64,000 bases of DNA from Lysobacter sp. GX 14042 (GTDB lineage Bacteria > Pseudomonadota > Gammaproteobacteria > Xanthomonadales > Xanthomonadaceae): NCBI RefSeq assembly GCF_021390425.1, contig NZ_JAJUWY010000002.1, forward strand, positions 310,001 through 374,000. Reading direction: 5' to 3'. Both the position numbers and the translations under genes were made by a program. Position 1 is the stretch's first letter; each line of letters begins with the position of its first letter. Positions 63,965-64,000 of this stretch are shown here, one piece after another. The notes beneath the pieces are model-generated. The model saw only the letters and a program-made list of their open reading frames with translations, did not search any database and was not told where the DNA came from.

Positions 63965-64000
63965 CGGCGGTCTGGAGGGAAAGCACCGCCAATCCTAGCC

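Overview
The window is about 64 kb of very GC-rich chromosome from a member of the Xanthomonadaceae/Lysobacteraceae, probably close to Luteimonas, Lysobacter or Stenotrophomonas. I infer this from gene order (flgNM-flgA-cheV-flgBCDEFGHIJKL-fliCDS, then rpoN-vemR-fleQ; rnpB-mraZ-dcw-lpxC), from the family-typical proteins, and from a dense population of short intergenic palindromes. No species call is possible from sequence reading alone.

Layout. (1) 1-23.3 kb: flagellar and chemotaxis locus. A partial histidine kinase, flgN, flgM and flgA run leftward; cheV and flgB to flgL run rightward. A RES-Xre toxin-antitoxin pair sits between flgL and fliC. It is followed by fliC, fliD, fliS, a FliT-like gene, a PilZ gene, a LuxR-type regulator, rpoN, vemR and fleQ. 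I can place sigma-54 promoters before flgA and flgB, and sigma-28 promoters before flgM, fliC and fliD, so the master regulators at the right end drive the genes at the left end. (2) 23.3-24.8 kb: a composite non-coding repeat, the RNase P RNA gene on the minus strand, and the mra promoter with a five-fold MraZ operator. (3) 24.8-41.9 kb: a complete division and cell-wall cluster (mraZ, rsmH, ftsL, ftsI, murE, murF, mraY, ftsW, murG, murC, ddl, ftsQ, ftsA, ftsZ) plus lpxC, almost all with overlapping stop and start codons. (4) 41.9-50.7 kb: a second copy of the composite repeat, a lipoprotein, tyrosine catabolism (hmgA, hppD, divergent MarR regulator), a POT peptide transporter, an AbgT-type transporter and tryptophan 2,3-dioxygenase. 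(5) 50.8-59.1 kb: an orphan vgrG island with a large peptidoglycan-targeting effector candidate followed by four small exported-protein genes, one of them interrupted, that look like immunity or lysozyme-inhibitor proteins. (6) 59.2-64 kb: genes for E1-alpha, E1-beta and E2 of a 2-oxoacid (probably pyruvate) dehydrogenase and a GAF-GGDEF diguanylate cyclase.

Most distinctive observations. The vgrG island is the best candidate for a little-described system: one effector with a degenerate LytM-like domain, an EF-hand-like loop and a GH19-like lysozyme domain, followed by lipoproteins and secreted proteins related to known lysozyme inhibitors. A short palindrome that is open in every reading frame has also entered the coding sequences of three genes (murF, murG and the signal-peptide region of flgH) without breaking them. 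Two further repeat systems stand out: an approximately 0.6-kb composite element filling two convergent intergenic gaps, and purine-rich inverted arms bracketing palindrome clusters at two sites.
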